Shown in pieces: positions 22,302 to 35,449 of a DNA stretch of 64,000 nucleotides (position 1 is the stretch's first letter; the number at the start of each line of letters is the position of its first letter). Location of the stretch: positions 181,017,051 through 181,081,050 of the forward strand of contig CM061138.1 of the NCBI GenBank assembly GCA_030789695.1, read 5' to 3'. The position numbers were made by a program, and so were the translations under genes. The DNA is from Scilla litardierei (lineage: Eukaryota; Streptophyta; Magnoliopsida; Asparagales; Asparagaceae). The notes beneath the pieces were generated by a model. That model was not told the origin of the DNA and did not search any database. It saw only the letters and a program-made list of their open reading frames with translations.

Positions 22302-23907
22302 ATGGTGCTTCCAAAGAAAATGCGAGCGGGCTCTATACAATCCTACATATATCTCGCTGCATTCTATCAGGCTGATGGAGAATCCTTCGGGGAAGCCTTG
22401 TCTAGGTTTGAAGGAATGTTAGAAATGTTCCAGACGGAGTCAGACCATGAGTGGAATGACTCCACGCTATTTGATATCTTCACTAGAAGGCTAAAGGGAC
22501 CCTCACGTGAGTTTTTGAAGAGGATGCAAGTGGGGAAGTTCAGTGATCTACAGTTCGTAGCAGCCTTGGAGCAAATGATAGATGATGCTCGATCTACCGG
22601 TTCACTAACTGTTACGGTAAGTAAACCATACGACCAAGTATTCATCGATTTTGTTATGGCTAATGTCTCTAGTACAGGTACTATCATAGATGGAGTGTAT
22701 GCTTCACTTGAAGGTGATCATATCCACCTTTATACCATCAACACTCCACAAATAGAGACATCTGAGTTGCCAAAGGAGGACACGTATACGGACCTATTGA
22801 GAAACATTGTCGACATAGTTCGAAATTCCGGCCCATTGACAATAACGGCAGGTGATCCTTTTGAGCTTGAATTTCAAAACTTTATCACTCATTGTATCTC
22901 TTCCATAGGCACAATTGATGATGGAGTCTACGCTCTAATTGAGGGGCACAAGACCCATTTTTACACCATGGTCGAGATACATGCGCCTATAGAGCCACCT
23001 TATGTCGTCGTCGCCTCCCCCCTGCCACCCACCTGAGTCAGAGCAGCCTAAACCATCAGAGGATATTATTGTGGAGGTCATGCATACAGTAGTGGAGCAG
23101 ACCATCGAGGAGGACGTGACTTTGGACGATGACATCTGCACACAGATGGAGCCCGACTCGTGCCCCCCTCCTTTCGAGCTACCGCAGCCATCCCCACCTT
23201 CTACATAGGCTGAGCATCCCTCAGAGGACCACGCTTCCACTGATGCTGAGGACAATCCCACAGAGCTTATGGCTCCCCTTCAGGGAGATCTCTTTACTCC
23301 CTCATCTCCTACATTTGATTCTCCTCCCGTGTATGATGTTTTTTATGATTCAGATTTTGGCGACTCATCGTGCCTTTTGTAGGATTCATGTACATACGAT
23401 CAAGAGGTACGATGGGACGTATACGAGGAGGAGAGTGAGGAGTTAGCACCTATGGACGCTATTGAATATGATCAGGAGGTGCGATGGGATAAGTCTGACG
23501 ATGATGAGGAGCTGCCTGATGAGACCTACGCTTATAAGCCCAAGCTACCTGAACAACCTGAGACGAACAATGAGGAGTTGATTGACGTGGTATACGAGAG
23601 TGGAGATTTATTTCCAGGGAAGTGTTGTCACCCGTCTTTAATTTTAAATACTTATGTTGATGACCCTCTTTGGAATACATTTTTTTGGGGAAGAATTATC
23701 CACATCAGATTGATGCGGCTTATCTCTTGCAGGGTACAGGTGGAGTCCTTGGAGAGGTTCTGGAAGCCGCATTGCTGGAGTCTGATGGAGTCCGTGGACA
23801 TACGCGCCTGGCGGAGCCACGGAAAGAGCCGGTTGGAGCAGTTGCCTGCACCGGCAAAGATACTGGATCCGCCTTTTGCTATAGGTGATATCAATCCAGT
23901 AGTGTAG
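22302..23907 (+). pseudogene. element E gag-like ORF with duplicated domain
   Basis: Starts MVLPKKMRAGSIQSY. Residues about 15-95 (YQADGESFGEALSRFEGML ... REFLKRM) resemble the second half of Athila gag remotely. Two copies of a ~58-residue unit follow (one contains TGTIIDGVYASLEGDHIHLY, the other IGTIDDGVYALIEGHKTHFY), about 77 residues apart. The first frame ends at 23036; the acidic, Pro-rich continuation (SEQPKPSEDIIVEV, two YDQEVRWD repeats) is in another frame, with TAG at 23206-23208 and near 23381. I do not recognise the duplicated unit. The element has no enzyme of its own. Confidence 0.6.
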
Positions 23908-25895
23908 AAATTTTTATGCTTTCAATAAACCCGAATCCTCTCGACAGCGAGGGGACCGTATAGATTTGATTGAATAAATATCACCTCTTATGACGGCAAC
24001 AAAAATTTTTACACCCCAAACCCATTATATATATTAATTTCCCACTTTATATTTTGATGTGTCACATCCTTTTTGCTCACCACCCACCGAGCATTTCTTT
24101 CAAGTGAAACCTTACTTTCTTATTTGTTTGACTTGATATCGCTTAGTGAAGCCGTGATATTTTTGATCGAGTCATTTGAATAGGATTGTTTGGTATAAGC
24201 TTGGGGGAAGGCGCTCTCATGCATCATTGTATGTGTATGTAGTTGCATTAGGATTTCATGTCATTCATTTCATCATTTTTCATTCACCCCCTTATTATTA
24301 TCGTTGTTCCTCATATTCTTTCATTATGACCACATTGAGGACAATGTGAAGTTTAAGCTTGGGGGAGTGCATTTCCATGCCATTTAGATGCATTAGTTGC
24401 ATTTTTACTTTATTTTAGGGTTTTTTTAGAATTTTTCAAAATTTTGCATCATCTTTTTGAATTTTCCATCTTATTTTCCTTTTATGTGTGTTCATGCATC
24501 ATGTTGTGTGCTTGTTTTTCTTTTCTTTCATCTCTTTTATTTTTTCTTATTTCTTTATTTTCCTTTCTCTTCTTTTGCTAGATGCGTTCCTTATGATGAT
24601 ATCTCTTATTGCTTTAGCAACCATCACGATGCTTATTATTCCTTACCATGCTATTTAGAGTATTCCATAGTCTTGCTATTCACATATGCTTGCAAATCTA
24701 TTCCTTTTGATGATTCCTCTACATGAATGCATGATATTAATTGAAACTGAATGTATGGATTAGTGTTTGGTATGCTTTTGTTGGAAATGCACCAAGATTC
24801 ACGCATCATTAGTATATCTGAAGCATCAGTTTTATTGTCTTATTCACCTTCTGTTGCATGCCTGATATGATTGTGCACTTTACCGCTTGACTTCACTTTT
24901 TATTGAGATGATTGAGAATATCCATGCGTACATATTAGTTTTAGTTGAAGTATTATTTTATTGAACCGTTCGTGCACATCTTAGAGTGAACCGAGTGTTA
25001 CATTATTTCTTTCTCCACATATATCTTTTTATTCTCTACATGTCACTTGAGTTCATCTCCTAAAGCTACTTATATCGCATCTATTTCCCAAAAATCCCCA
25101 CAAAAGAAAAAGTTAGCTCCAAAAAGTCCAAAAAGCCAAAAAGGAGCCAAAAGCCAAAAATACAAATCATATAGCTCCTACAAAAATCCAAAAAGAAAAA
25201 GGAGAAACAAAAAGTTCAAAAATAAAAAAAAGAGAAATTTTTCTCTATCTCATAATTGGAGCCACAAAACACTTGGGAAAACCAAGGCAAAAATCCCATT
25301 TTCCACTATCATATTCCTTTAGATGGATGCCTCAAGCTAAGCTTGGGGGGGTGAACTCGTTTGACCATATGAGTGAGTACGACATTAGAGTGGAGAGGTG
25401 CACGAATGGGGAAGTTTGATAATGCTGAAACTTAGCAAAATACTTTAGTTATGGAGATTTCTTATGAATCGATGTAAATATGTGAATTCCATGTCTCTTA
25501 TTCCATTCTCAATTGCATGCTTGGTGTGATTCTTATATGCTTCAGTTATAACTCTTGATTGAAAAGTGCATCGCCAACATTTGTATATTAAATCCTATGA
25601 AATGCGTGACGTGGATATGAATTGATTGTATGAATTTAGAGAATCCCTTTTGTTGTTCTTAAAAGCTTGCAAGTACCATGTTTATGTAAGATATGAAATC
25701 CTTATAGCAAGTGATTTGTATTTCCCAAGTTATCGTGATGTGTAGCTTATGGCTTGAGATCTGAGAGAAGAATCTAGCGACCGCTTCCACCTCGTGTTCT
25801 TTCTTTTTCATTTCATTTTCTTTATTTTCATCTCCGGAGTTCGTCTCTCTACTTGTCTTCCTCGAGGACGAGTAAGAGGTAAGCTTGGGGGATTT
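23908..25895 (+). other. element E 3' non-coding region with repeated polypurine-like sites
   Basis: No credible ORF. AAGCTTGGGGG occurs near 24197, 24356, 25340 and, as the true tract, 25881-25892 next to the 3' LTR. The one near 24356 follows CATTG-AGGA-CAATG, like the D site near 19950. An A-rich block lies at 25085-25230. Confidence 0.65.
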
Positions 25896-27812
25896 TGATC
25901 GGTCCATATTTTACACCTTTTTCTGCATATTTGCATGCCATTTCGGTTGCTCATATTGCGATTTTCGCGATTATTCGATGATATTGTGTTACTTTTCACT
26001 ATTTCTTGTTTTTGTCGAATTTCAGGAAATATGAGCAATTGGGAGCAAAAATGAGCTTAAAGGACTTGCATGCGTAATGGAGCATCACTCATGGACTTAT
26101 TGAGGACCTATCAGCGATAGAAGACGAGTGGAAGAAGAAAGAACGTCGTAGGAGCGACGAGGAAGCGAAATGATGAAGATTGGGCATTTTCAGCATGCCA
26201 CTCGGCCGAGTGAAGGAGTCACTCGGTCGAGCAAAGAAGCCCGCTCGACTGGCCAGATCGGACACGCAATTACTTGAAGATTAGCGTGCACTCGGCCGAG
26301 TGACGACATCCCACTCGGCCGAGTATGGATACACCACTCGCCCGAGTGGCACACGAACGAAGGCATCCAAAAGAGCCGACTTACTGGAATTTTACAGTCG
26401 ATCTCAGAGATCCTTTGGAGACCGACTCGGCCACGTAGAGAAGCCCACTCGACCGAGTGGAGAAGTCCACTCGACCGAGTGATGCCGAGTGAGATTCCCA
26501 CTCGGCCGAGTGACCAGTTTTTGCCAGTTTTTGACAGAGTGCTGTTCTCTGGAAATTTTGCAGGAATTCCCACTCGGCCGAGTGAGCTTTCCACTCGGCC
26601 GAGTCGTGACTGGCGCAGAACTTAACTTACGCGCAGAATCAGTTTCGGGCGCGGGTTTCGGGGGGTTTTGGGCAGTTTTGTTAGGGTTTTTTGGGGGCTA
26701 TTTAAGGGGTTTGTAGCCACCATTAGAGAAGGTTCCCATGATGTTTTCTTAGAGTTTATTTTAGAGGTTAGGCCATGCCCTAGGCCCCCTCTTGGATCAA
26801 AAAGCTTGTATTTGGATTGGAATTCTTCATCAAAGCTAAGTATTTCTATTCTTATTATTTGAATCTTTGATTTGCTATCTTTTTACATGCAAGCAATTGT
26901 TTTTATTGATTCCTATATCATTGTTGCTATGCTTGAGTAGATTTGATGTTCTAGGGCATGAGGATGAACCCTATGGATCTAATTTCAGATTTGTGATGAA
27001 TGAATTTCTAAATTGCTAGAATTGCTAGGAGGTTAGGTTGTGATTGATTTACTACGGATAGCTAGGGATTTCCATTGATTTGGGATTTGCAAGAGATTAG
27101 ATTCTAATCGATGGGAAGGCCTAGATATTCGATTTAGATTTACAATTGGATTTCTCTAGATTTGGTTTGCAAGAGATTGGACCAAAGCTAGGATTTTTAA
27201 TTGTAAATCTATACACATATTCGTTTGCAAGAGATTGGACGAATACGAACTATCACAACCTAGATCGTAACTCGAGTTTGCACGAGAGTGGGCTCGAGGG
27301 GCGATTGAACGATGATGTCGATCCTAATGCTAGCGGCTTAGGCTAGGGTTTGCAAGAGATTGGGCCCTTCCCTAGGTTTGCTATAGACCGGCAATAGCGC
27401 GAGAGCGTGAGCTTGGTTCTCTATTCAGTTACGACTAGTTCACCTCAACACAAGTCTAGTAATATTGAGATTCACTATTTACAATGATGTATGACGATCC
27501 GTAGTGGGAATTCCCTAGCCCTAGACACTTTTATTATATTGTATTTGAATCGATATTTGATCGACTTCTCTATCTCCGACACCGACATCCATCACCATTG
27601 CCATTATATCATACCATAGCCATCTCCACCAATAAAACCATCATAGTCAAACCAACCTAGGATAGATTGGAGCCAACACCACCTCCTCGTGTTCGATACC
27701 TGCTCGCCACTACGCCGTGCGCTTACGGTAAAACTACAATCGTTCTCCGGGTGTATATCCGGGGCCGACCAAGTTTTTGGTTGTGCTCTTGGTTTGCATT
27801 TTGGAGCGATCA
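25896..27812 (+). repeat. element E 3' LTR
   Basis: 1917-bp copy of 20185-22083. It keeps an extra palindrome pair near 26568-26604 and all five hairpins, with small changes, for example the first arm CCATTGATT, which still pairs through a G-U. Confidence 0.95.
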
Positions 27813-28857
27813 CATTTCATGCATTGTGGGTCCATCTTGCTTTTTTGTGAGTCGTGTGTCGTGCCTAGCTATTTTGTGTGCTTCTACTTTGTGGTTATGT
27901 TTTATATACCTGTCCAGGAATGGCCCCTAGATTATCATGCTTCATTTGAATATGCGGTATTTGCCTATCTTATCTGCTTCTGTATGCATGAATATACATA
28001 TCGTATGCTTTGTTTCGCATGTGTCGGGATTCCACAGTTATGACTAGGATAACCCATTTTAGCCTATGCTCTGATCAGCGAAATATCTCCCTTGCCCAAG
28101 TGTTTAGAATCCGACTTCTTTTTATTTTTACTTGGTGCAAATCCCCTCTTCGTGTAACGTTCTCCCACTTGGGAGAGTACACGCGTATATATACCCCAAA
28201 ATCCAAACATGAGGGAAAAGAAAAATTCAAAAAAAAAGAAAAAAATATATATACATATATCCAAAACCCAAAAAAATGTGTGTGAATATTTCCGTACCTA
28301 TCGAGAATAAAGGGAAGGCGAGAATTTGTACCGAGTGTTCTACTCCATATCATCTCAACCCCCATCGCTTTCGAAAACACTTGGAATAGGAAGTTTCTAG
28401 CTATTACCTAGGCTATAGTGTGGTGATGTCCGAATCTCTAGCTGTGGAGTCCCCGACACATGATGCGTTTCTATTCTCATACTCTTCTCATGCATGCTTG
28501 AGTTATATATTCACCGCTCATTTCGAATCGAATCGATATTTGGGTCGTTTCTTGGATTTGTGTATATGGAGCTTATTACATGATGTAGATAGTGACACCG
28601 ACTGCTAGCACACGACCACACTCACTCGCGCTTCACGGCGTGGGCCCATAGCACTTGTCTGGACTCGTATTCCTCGGTTTAGTGATGTGATTTGGCGTTT
28701 GTTTGCTTGGTGTGTCGTTTTTTGTTTTGTTGGCCCTGACGGGCGATTTAGGATTTAGAGTTCTCTTCTTTCTCTCTTTCTCTCTATTTTCTCCCTCCGA
28801 GCTCCTACTCTCACTCGTCTTCCTCGAGGATGAGGAAGGGTTCAGCTTGGGGGATTT
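27813..28857 (+). other. element D 3' non-coding part, right of E
   Basis: Continues D after the CATTT duplication and matches F 52995-54057. It has an A-rich block near 28195-28275 and the real polypurine tract CAGCTTGGGGGATTT directly before the LTR. No gene seen. Confidence 0.75.
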
Positions 28858-29679
28858 TGACGTGCGTTTATATTTCATATATTCACGCACATCTTCTTTT
28901 GTGTTTTTCCGCTATTTTCTGCCGTCTCGTATTCATTTTCTCGTATTTTCTTGTTTTCTTTCACTTTTCCGTGTTTTTGTATGTTTGCAGGAGTTTGTCG
29001 ACGTAGGGGACATAAAACGACGATATCATGAGTCCCCGGAGCAACGAGAGGAGTCACACATGATCCAGGGGGGTCAAACGACGAAGATCGTCATCTTTCA
29101 ACCCCCACCCGATCGGTTGGACACAGCCAACCGATCGGGTGGTGCACGCGTGCATGACCCGGTCAGCCGCTGAAGCAACGAAAGTATCAACCGACTGGGT
29201 CGCCGACCGGTTCAACCCGACTGTTCTCTCTGGAAATTGGAGCTAAAACTCAACCGATCGGGTGATCTTCACCCGATCGGTTCGCCTGTGGCCATTTCCC
29301 CGAAGAAGATGACCCGGAGAGCTCACCCGACCGTCAACAGACCGTGCCAAAACGTCCGAAGTTACTGTCTTTTGGGCAATAATTCCAACCGATCGGTTGA
29401 TTTATCAACCGATCGGTTCACCGATGACGATCAAGATCCAAACGACGAGCAGCTTCCATCAACCGACCGTGTCGTTTGACCAGGTGAAATGCCGAAGATT
29501 GCTGCCGAAGTTCGTAGCAGGTCACCCGATCGGGTGATGTCGTTTTCTATAAATACAGAACCTAGGTTTCCAGAAACGGGAGAGAGTTATTTTTGCTGTT
29601 TTTCTCTCTCGTGACGGTTGTAATTTTCTAGATATTTGTAAGTTGTCTGATCTTTACCAAACTTTAATATAGTGTTATT
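28858..29679 (+). repeat. element D 3' LTR, first part
   Basis: 822 bp of the LTR up to the insertion of B, including the CCGATCGG array. Compared with the 5' LTR it lacks about 20 bp near 29530. The TTATT at 29675-29679 is the B target duplication. Confidence 0.93.
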
Positions 29680-31544
29680 TGTAATGCCCTGCTAAGCTAC
29701 TGCACAAGTACTAGAGGGGGGTGAATAGTACTTTAAAATAATTAAGAGGCTAATTCCTAATTACTTGCAAACTCTACGAAACAATGCGGAAAATGCGGAA
29801 ATGTAAATGTTAGACAACAAAGAAACAATCGCAAACAACGATATTACTGGGTTCGGATCCACCCAAGTCTCCCCGACTTGTTCCCGGTGATCCTACGTCC
29901 CAACCACCCGGATCCCCTCCGGATACTTGAGTTAGAAACCCTAACTCAAGATTTCCACTATGAAATACTTGTGAAAAACCTCCACAAGTCAAATCATACA
30001 CAAAGTAATTTGTGACTCCCACAACCCAGGATCACAACCACACTCTCACAACCGAGAGTGAAACTTACAATAGAAATTGAAATGAAATAGAACTTCTTAC
30101 CGACAAAATACATATGCCTTGAGTAATGCTTACGAATTAGGGCAAGGATGATTTTGAGGAAGAAGAAGTGGCACCAAACCCTAGCTCCAAGATGTAGATC
30201 AGCGATGGAGAGCTATGGGGATGTTGGTGACCTAGAATCAAGCACTTGGCTTGGAAGGCTTCACACTCAATGAATCTCTCTTTGGAAGTAAGAGTGAGGA
30301 GAGAATATTTAATGGAATGAAAGAGCTTTGAATGAGCTTGGAATGATTTCTCTTGATCTCTAAACTTGCAATAATATCAACCTTGACTGCAATGAATGCA
30401 GCCCATCAAGTATTTATAGGATAGAGGAGAGAGAGAAAGAAAAACGTTTCAATTAATGCTCCAACGGCTCTTTTCTGAACCCAACTAGTCGGTCAAAGAA
30501 CAACCACCGACCGACTAGTTCATCAACTAGTCGGTCAGTCAATTAACGTATACCGACTAATGGAAGAACAGCCAAAAGGTTGAAGCACAGACAAAAGGAA
30601 CTAGTCGGTCCAAGAAGAGTAGCTGACCGACTACTTTCACAACTAGTCGGTCGGTTACTCAACTGAGACCGACTAACAGATAAAACTGAAGTCTGAGCAC
30701 AAATGACTTAGTCGGTCCAAGAACAAATGTTGATCGATTAATTCACCAACTAGTCGGTCGCCAAATGAGCATAGACCGACTAACGATAAACAGTAAGTTA
30801 GGTGAAAATTGGCATGTATAGTAAAACTCAACTAGTCGGTCCAAGAAGGAAAGTTGACCGACTAGTTCATCAACTAGTCGGTCGATCAATGAACACAGAC
30901 CGACTAATGATAAACAGTAGCTTAGGCTCAAATGTGCATGTACAGGGAAAGCTCAACTAGTCGATCAAGCATCACTGACCGACTAGTTCACAAACTAGTC
31001 GGTCGGTGAGTCAACTTAGACTGACTAACTGTAAACAGTAAAGAGCTTAGAATTGACTAACAAAAACTAGTCGGTCCAAGAAGCTTTGCCGACCGACTAG
31101 ATCACCATCTAGTCGGTCAGTTCTTCTTCTTGAACCAACTAACATGCACAAGAAGTCGCGAATCGAAGCGCGAAGCTTCGGGAAAGATTGTATGGACTTC
31201 TACTAAGATCCTAGAGCTAAGATATGAGCGTTAAGAAGATTTAAACCGTAAGACCACTCAAGGCTTAACATTCTACGAAAGAAGCTTAAAGACTATAAAT
31301 AAAACTTGACGATACCGTCTTCAATAGCTTCAATCGAATCTTCATGACTTCTAAAATGGTCCATAAGCTTCAACGAAGCTTTAGGAATACGATCACGTGC
31401 TTTGAGAAGTCTTAAGACGTCGTAATTGATATTCATATGAATTTGGCGACGATCTCCATAACTGCGCTCACAAAGTGTTAGTTCACGATATATTTATGTT
31501 TGTTCATCATCCAAAACCAAATCCGGGGAGTCCAATATCCAACA
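29680..31544 (-). repeat. element B 3' LTR
   Basis: In element direction it starts TGTTGGATATTGGACTCC and ends GGCATTACA. Many CCGACTAG / CTAGTCGG sites lie at 30485-31125 in U3, and TATAAATA is on the minus strand at 30411-30418. Confidence 0.94.
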
Positions 31545-32505
31545 TTCTCCCCCTTTTTGGTGATGACAAACCAATATAAATAATAATCAAAAATAATGAT
31601 TCAAATGTAATTTACTTACTCCCCCAGCATTGATGACACGTTAATTCCAAATTAAACAATAATAATACGCATCAAGCAGACGAGTAAAGTATATAAATGA
31701 GAATCGATTATTGAAATATTGAATACCAAATGTTGGTTATTGAAATATCGGATTTGAAAATCCATTTATATATCTTAACTCCCCCTGAATCTAACATATC
31801 AAATTAGATTCTTGGAATAATGCTTTAAATTATCATTTAGCACATTGTTATTATTATATCTCTCCCCCTTTGGCATTAGCAAAAAGAGCGGGAGGAGATC
31901 AACGACAACAACAATGGCTTCAAATAAAAGCACGGGAGTCGTAGAAAACGACGACGGTTCAAGTGACACCAAAGAAAAATACGAATAAAATCAAGGCGTG
32001 TCAATGAAACCATAGTCGAAAGTCGTAAAACGAAATCATCAAAACTCAAATCAATTTTACGGATTGAGTTATGGAATATACTCTCCAATATCAACATTCT
32101 TGGTTAATTTAGTGCATGGAAAACAATTCTATGTTTCCATAGAAGAAATTTCGATTAAACCAAGTTAATATCGTCGAGGGACGAAATCAAACATCAGAGA
32201 CATAAAAATATAATGTGCACAATAGAATGAAATGTCAACGTCGATGTATATATAAAAAGTATGAACCAGAGTACATCAAAAATATACATAACTGACATAC
32301 AAAACATCGATCCAACGATCGGGGCACAAAATACATCATCATATCAAACAGATATCAGAGTGTCACATAACATACAACATCATCAAAGTACATCAAAATA
32401 CATCATCAAAATGATCCAAAAATCATAGCCACCCACACTATCCTACCCAAACTCTCTCACACTAGATGTATCATCCAAGAAGCATCGGAGAGTCCTCAAA
32501 GAAGC
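31545..32505 (-). other. element B 3' untranslated region and polypurine tract
   Basis: The minus strand reads CCAAAAAGGGGGAGAA (31545-31560) directly before the 3' LTR. Further purine tracts (near 31620, 31785 and 31862) resemble it. No ORF is credible here. Confidence 0.75.
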
Positions 32506-34164
32506 TCAAGAGGAAACGGCAGGATCTGCATCAGCAGTAGGCTCTGCATGAGAAGTGGTGGTCACAGGAACATCTGGAATGTCAGCGGGAGCGACGGCAG
32601 AAGTGGCAATCTCTGGAGCAGCAACAGTAGTGGCCTCGGGAGCACCAGTCGGAGCATCCACCACAGGAGCGACGGCAACAGGTGTGCTCTCGGGGGCACC
32701 AGCAGACGAAGCAGCAGCAGCATCACCAGAAGTGCCCTCGGGGGCACGAGTAGAAGCATGACAAAGCTCCTCAATATCCTCCTCATCCAACTCATCCTCG
32801 TCAGAAAAAGACGGAGGGACCTCAATATCAAGGCGTCGAGTGATACGGCAGAGAATCTCCTCAGAACGAGCCTGACGAGACTCCAAACGACGGATCGAAC
32901 GAACGACATCGGTAAGAGTGGTAGATGGAGCAGCTGAGGCAGAGGCAGAGGCAGACGCTGAAGGTGTCGTCCTCTGAACGTGACGGAGCACCGCAGGAGA
33001 CTTCTTGACGGCCGTCGCGTTCAGGGGAGGACCAAGAGGACGCTCATCGTCACGAGGAAGTGTGACACGGAAGTGGCGAAAAACAAGGGTCAACAAGCAC
33101 AGGAAGGGGATGTGAGCCGACTTCGTGGTCTTGCGAATACACTCGAAAGAGTCCATCTTATCGAGTATAATGCGAGCCCAGTTAATCGAGCTCCCCATGA
33201 AAATAGCGTAGATCAACTTCAGAAAAGGCTGGGACGGTAGAGATGAGGAGCCGTACTTGGGAAGCAAGCACGACTTCAGAATCAAATTGAGGACCCAGGC
33301 GTTAGGCTTGAAGGATTTGGAGGGTATGCCAATCATGGCAGGAGGAATCTGATGGAAAATCTCAGAAAGAATGGTCTGATCAAGGGAAGAAATATCATCT
33401 ACAGAAATGTCAGAGGGGAGGAGGCCAGACGAGGAGATACCCAAAATCTCTCCTAAGATTTCTGCCGTGAGGAATATTGGAGTCCCCAAAATAGTCGTCT
33501 CAATCGAGTGGGTCGCATCGTACTGACCCCAGATCCTATTGGCATAGAATAGTTTTACTAAACGAGGTTAGGGGTGAGGATTCGCCTTAGGATCATATCG
33601 AAGGTAATCGATAAGACCCGAAGATGACAGAAGATCAGCTAGCCCTATGAAGTCACTAATCTGGATGAAATGCTCCAGAAGCAGCGGGCAATGTTCGATA
33701 CGGTTGTAAGCCGCGAGACACATAGGGTCGTCGCGACACAACGAGATATCGACACCGCCTATCGGCATCGGATCCTTTCCCTTAGGCTTACGGGTAGACG
33801 TACGTGGTCAGGAGCTAGACTCGGGATGGGTAGGAGGGGTGGGTTCCCTATGAGTCTCAGGCTCGGGTCTATACTCGGTATCGGAATCGGTAGGAGTATG
33901 GAAAGAAGATGGAGACACAAGTTGCTTGGGCTTGCGCTTAGGCTTGGGTTGGTCTCTAGGATGAGCACGGGGCTTCTCTTTCGTCGTCCTCTTACGCTTA
34001 AGAGGGGGCGAAGACGAAGAGGGTTCGGTAGGCTTCGAACGGCGTTTCAGAGGAGGAGGGTCCGAGGGTGGTGAATCTACGGTCATGGGCGAAGGGCCAG
34101 AGGGAGTGATCGGGATACGTGTACGAGCCATAATCGCGGCACGACACGACGCAAGAGAGATCAA
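32506..34164 (-). pseudogene. element B third ORF (env-like position)
   Basis: A single minus-strand frame with stops TGA at 33808-33810 and TAA at 33568-33570. The likely start is the second ATG (34131, MARTRIPITPSG). Pro/Ser/Lys-rich N-terminus, then a putative plant transposon protein-like region: HCPLLLEHFIQISDFIGLAD, LVKLFYANRIWGQY, ILGTPIFLTAEILGEILGI. Ala/Pro/Thr-rich tail. It is related in layout to the third ORF of A and lies after pol in the same place. No signal peptide seen. Function unknown. Confidence 0.68.
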
Positions 34165-34941
34165 TTCGAAGAAACCCTAGCCGAAATCAAGAACCCTAGC
34201 ACAACCCTAGGAATCGAAACCAACTAGAAATGAAACCCTAGCCGCTGAAAAACTAACCCTAGAGAACAAATCCGAACCCTAGGAAGCTAGGAGAGGGAGG
34301 AGAGTCACCTAGGAGGAGAGGGCGACGGTCGACGACGGCGGGTTTGGTCGGAAAACGGCCGAAAGTCGAAGGGTCAGAGCGGGGGTCGGGGGTTTTGAGC
34401 TGAGAGAGAGAAGTTTCCGATCGACTAAAATGAGAAATAGCCGACTAAATCGAGTTTAAGTCGGTCGGGAGCTCAAAAGACCAAACAGTCCCTGGCACAA
34501 CTAGTCGGTCACAGTTCAAGCACTGACCGACTAGATCACGATCTAGTCGGTCGGTCAATGAGCTTGAACCGACTAGTTGTAAACAGTGACAAAACCCAAG
34601 TTAACTGACAAGAATTAGTCGGTCTTTGTTCATTTACTGACCGACTAGATCTCAATCTAGTCGGTCGGTCATTGAACATGAACCGACTAAAGAGGTCCAA
34701 AAATTGAAAATCTATGAAATTTGATTTCTCTCCTAATCACACTTGGATGAAACATCAAAATACTCTCATTAATCATTATACTACCCCATTAAACATCGAA
34801 AAATAGAAATTTGACGATTACGCACAAATTGAGCGAAAATTCCGAAAATTCAACAAAAAAATCCAGAAAATTTCAATACTTCAAGCATGAGCAAATATAA
34901 CGAATAGAATAGCATGCAAGAATATTGAATAAAAATGAATC
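34165..34941 (-). promoter_or_regulatory. element B spacer with internal palindrome array before third ORF
   Basis: At 34431-34695 the LTR motif reappears, with pairs such as GACCGACTAGATC/GATCTAGTCGGTC near 34523-34550. Between it and the ORF (34165-34430) lies a leader-like part with several AAACCCTA/CCCTAG telobox-type motifs in + orientation. No clear TATA box. By analogy with D this may be an internal promoter. The pol stop is at 34942. Confidence 0.45.
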
Positions 34942-35449
34942 CTATATCTCGGATTCGCCCATAATCCCCAATTCTCGACACAACCGCACAAAGGAGTCCT
35001 CCTTTAGGGGTTTCGTGAAAATATCGGCGATTTGCTTCTGGGTTTCAACGTACACTAATATGATGTCCTTTTTAGCAACATGATCATCTAAGAAATGGTG
35101 TGGGACATCTATGTGTTTCGAACGGGAATGGTGTACCGGGTTCTTGGAAAGACATATTGCACTTTGGTTGTCCACCATGATAGGGCAAGTATCACAGTTT
35201 ATACCAAAGTCTTTAAGTGTGTGTCTCATCCAAAGAACTTGAGCACACTCGGCACCGTCGGCAATGTATTCCGCCTCGGTGGTTGAAAGTGATACGGAAT
35301 TTTGCTTCTTGGAAACCAAGAGACAAGGGAATTTCCTATAAAATGGCAAGTGTCACTAGTACTTTTTCTGTCAGATTTGCATCCCGCATAATCGGCATCA
35401 CTATATGAGATTAACTCATACGTGCTAGATTTTGGATAATCCAAAATCA
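34942..35449 (-). pseudogene. gag-pol: element B RNase H
   Basis: The RNase H domain is split by frame changes near 35445 (a short deletion after TLDFGL) and near 35325 (one base lost in the SWF-SKKQNS region). Motifs: YSDADYAGCKSDRKST, STTEAEYIADG, VDNQSAICLSKNP, IFTKPL. The enzyme degrades RNA in hybrids during cDNA synthesis. The last part is in the same frame as RT. Confidence 0.87.

Larger units (their letters stand above)
20185..27812 (+). mobile_element. element E: non-autonomous Athila-related LTR element nested in D
   Basis: 7628 bp with LTRs of 1899 and 1917 bp (TGATCG...CGATCA), tRNA-Asp type primer site and a CATTT duplication (20180-20184 and 27813-27817). F keeps the empty site (CTTGCATTTCATGC near 52982-52995), which confirms both borders. 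The two LTRs are very similar, so it is younger than D. The only coding trace is a broken gag-like ORF; no protease, RT or integrase is present. Confidence 0.94.

Noticed and set aside
27667..28285. Short frames around the E/D junction as genes
   Set aside because: They cross LTR and non-coding element sequence and are not kept in F.
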